A stretch of DNA of 39,877 nt from a virus, in IMG/VR virus record IMGVR_UViG_3300028829_005954, positions 1-39,877 of that record. One strand, given 5' to 3'. The notes beneath the pieces are model-generated. The model saw only the letters and a list, made by a program, of their open reading frames with translations. It searched no databases and was not told where the DNA came from. Both the position numbers and the translations under genes were made by a program. This document shows, piece by piece, positions 38,294 through 39,877 of this stretch (position 1 is its first letter; each line of letters starts with the position of its first letter).

Positions 38294-39877
38294 ATGGCTA
38301 ATGAAAAAAATCTATCACCGGAACAAATATCAAAAACAACTGCTGAAGTAAATAAGCTAGAAAGACAGCTCAACAAGACAGCAGGAGCAGCTAAGCAACT
38401 TTCAGATGCTCTATCCGATATGGCAAAGTTACCGGATCAACTAAACACTCAATTCAAACAAACAGTAGGCTTCATTCAGGATATAAATAATATTACTGAA
38501 CAAGCTGTTTCAAACCAAGCTAAGTATGGTAAGGTCCAAAAGGGTCATCTCGACATGCAGTTCTCTGCATCTAAGATAGGTGAAAAACTGTTTAAGATTA
38601 CACAAAAGGATAGCATCTTTGCTGGAATGAAGGTCAATAGTCTAAAGAAGCAATATGATCAAGAAGTAGCAAGGACCGGTAAGACTAGTGAAGCATTAGA
38701 AAATGCATTTGCAGCGTTTGATCTGGAACAGCAAAGGGTCTCGGTAGCAGACAGATTCCTTGGTGTCATGAAGGATGTCGGTAAGAGTATAGGAGGAGCA
38801 CTCAAGAGTATGTTGAGTTTTATTAATCCTTTGAATTTACTGAAGACGGGGTTTGGTATCATAAAAGATTTTGCAACTGATTTCTTTGATAGGATGAGTG
38901 CAATAACAGGTCAGTTTGGGGCTCTGGGTGAAGATAGACGAATAGTAGATGGACTCTTTGCAGCAGAAAACACAGCCATTCAGTTTGGTTTTGCTATGGA
39001 GGATGTTGTGCTGTCAACGGCTCAACTTGCAGATAACTTTGGTATATCGTTTGAACAGGCTGACGACTTAACAAAAACTATACTTCCTCTCTCGAGACAA
39101 CTAGGTCTATCTGTAGATGAGGCCGGAGCACTTGTAGCTACATTTATGACTTCTCAGGGAGTAACTGAAGAAGTAGCTAAGAATCTAGCTCAAGGAGCTT
39201 TCGAGACAGCAGCTATTGCGGGAACAAATGCTCCTCGAGTATTAAAGGATTTAGCAGGGAATACAGAACTAGTGGCTAGATTTACTGCAGACTCATTAGA
39301 TAATTTGGTGAAAGCAGCAGCTCAGGCTCGACAGTTTGGATTAGGTATTGAACAAACAGCAACTTTTGCAAAAGGTCTCCTGGATATCGAAGGAACAATT
39401 GTTGCTAATCAAGACCTTCAGTTCTTGTTTGGAAAACAAATAAATCTATTCGAGCTAGCACGTTTGGGTAATGCAAAAGATTTTAATGGCTTGCAGACCG
39501 AGTTATTCAAGCAGTTAAAGAATACAACAAATATTCAAGAAATGTCACTCAACAAGCAAGAATTATTGACAAATGCAACCGGATTAACTGCAGACCAAAT
39601 ATCCAGGGTCCAAAAGGGATTGAAGCTTAATAACAATGAGATTAAAAGTTTCAACGATCTATTGGGTAAAGATGGTATAACAGCTCTAACTAAACTCACG
39701 GGTAGCTTCAATGCAATCAAAGCTAACATTACTAAAAATTTATCACTACCCGTAAAAGATTTCTTAGATGACTTGAATGCATTTTTGGGAAAGAAGCAGA
39801 CAATAAACCAGATAACTGATGCATTTAATAAATTAGGAGAGAAGCTGAGAGGATTCTTTAATGGTTCGGGAGATGAA
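38294..39877 (+). CDS. 29: Tail tape-measure protein / baseplate hub (gp29-like), 3'-truncated by window edge
   Basis: 528 residues are visible and the frame is open to the right edge. It sets tail length and threads the tube. It starts at the ATG at 38294 (MANEKNLSPEQISKTTAEVN). The N-terminal 100 residues are a coiled coil. About residue 155-180 is hydrophobic (GGALKSMLSFINPLNLLKTG). A tape-measure core follows (FGALGEDRRIVDGLFAAENT, FGFAMEDVVLSTAQLADNFG, QADDLTKTILPLSRQLGLSV). The position after gp51-like matches T4-like hub order. The assignment to gp29 is by position and style. Confidence 0.75.
   Translation, partial: MANEKNLSPEQISKTTAEVNKLERQLNKTAGAAKQLSDALSDMAKLPDQLNTQFKQTVGFIQDINNITEQAVSNQAKYGKVQKGHLDMQFSASKIGEKLFKITQKDSIFAGMKVNSLKKQYDQEVARTGKTSEALENAFAAFDLEQQRVSVADRFLGVMKDVGKSIGGALKSMLSFINPLNLLKTGFGIIKDFATDFFDRMSAITGQFGALGEDRRIVDGLFAAENTAIQFGFAMEDVVLSTAQLADNFGISFEQADDLTKTILPLSRQLGLSVDEAGALVATFMTSQGVTEEVAKNLAQGAFETAAIAGTNAPRVLKDLAGNTELVARFTADSLDNLVKAAAQARQFGLGIEQTATFAKGLLDIEGTIVANQDLQFLFGKQINLFELARLGNAKDFNGLQTELFKQLKNTTNIQEMSLNKQELLTNATGLTADQISRVQKGLKLNNNEIKSFNDLLGKDGITALTKLTGSFNAIKANITKNLSLPVKDFLDDLNAFLGKKQTINQITDAFNKLGEKLRGFFNGSGDE

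Noticed and set aside
1-39877. Search for tRNA genes, integrase, attachment sites, insertion sequences and CRISPR arrays
   Set aside because: No cloverleaf, recombinase motif, inverted-repeat element or spaced repeat array was seen by eye; a tRNA scan could not be run.

Overview
The window is a 39.9 kb stretch of a tailed-phage genome with every convincing gene on the + strand. It carries the head-neck-tail morphogenesis block of a distant T4-like myovirus: terminase large subunit (gp17), portal (gp20), prohead protease (gp21), scaffold (gp22), major capsid protein (gp23), neck proteins, tail terminator (gp15), sheath (gp18), tube (gp19), baseplate hub genes (gp26/gp51-like) and the start of a tape-measure protein. 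The AT-rich composition, the phage ribosomal protein bS21, the Fe-superoxide dismutase and the FVTIS-type adhesin repeats suggest a phage of an aquatic, probably marine, bacterium. The host cannot be read from this sequence.

Layout. (1) 1-10675: receptor-binding/tail-fibre genes, namely the tail end of one fibre, a 1796-aa fibre, and two ORFs (957 aa and about 730 aa) that look like one gene split by a one-base frame change. The complete part holds six blocks, and every block contains exactly six copies of a roughly 48-residue repeat, so I infer six six-bladed beta-propellers. Three LamG-like domains sit in the first fibre. (2) 10741-16013: a conserved phage protein, a GT-A glycosyltransferase, a 2OG-Fe(II) oxygenase and a 1030-aa multidomain protein (NMN-adenylyltransferase-like, Ap4A-hydrolase-like Nudix, ATP-ligase-like). 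(3) 16048-17239: a zinc-ribbon protein and two small membrane/coiled-coil proteins. (4) 17239-22823: packaging and prohead genes. (5) 22823-27663: a tightly overlapping cassette of small proteins, an actin/Hsp70-fold ATPase, a superoxide dismutase and ribosomal protein bS21. (6) 27802-31008: scaffold, capsid and one small gene, ending in a strong terminator. (7) 31039-39877: neck, tail and baseplate genes, open at the right edge.

The most interesting theme is a possible packaged-protein system. Several proteins between gp20 and gp22, including the superoxide dismutase, begin with or contain a short charged amphipathic segment (MKITRTELKELVKEVM-like). It resembles in position and character the T4 capsid-targeting peptide that is removed by the gp21 protease. 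The 1030-aa enzyme also has xxE|[G/S] sites, similar to the capsid maturation site LIKE|AS, in nearly every interdomain linker. I infer that this phage may load an enzyme set (NAD/AMP chemistry and superoxide removal) into its head and trim it by prohead proteolysis. This is a hypothesis from sequence pattern, not something shown.

Genes are tightly packed, often with ATGA or TAATG overlaps, and no gap exceeds 140 bases. AT-rich motifs (ATATTTATA, and TATATATGAAATA or similar) recur in the short gaps and may be late promoters. No tRNA, CRISPR array, integrase or insertion sequence was seen.
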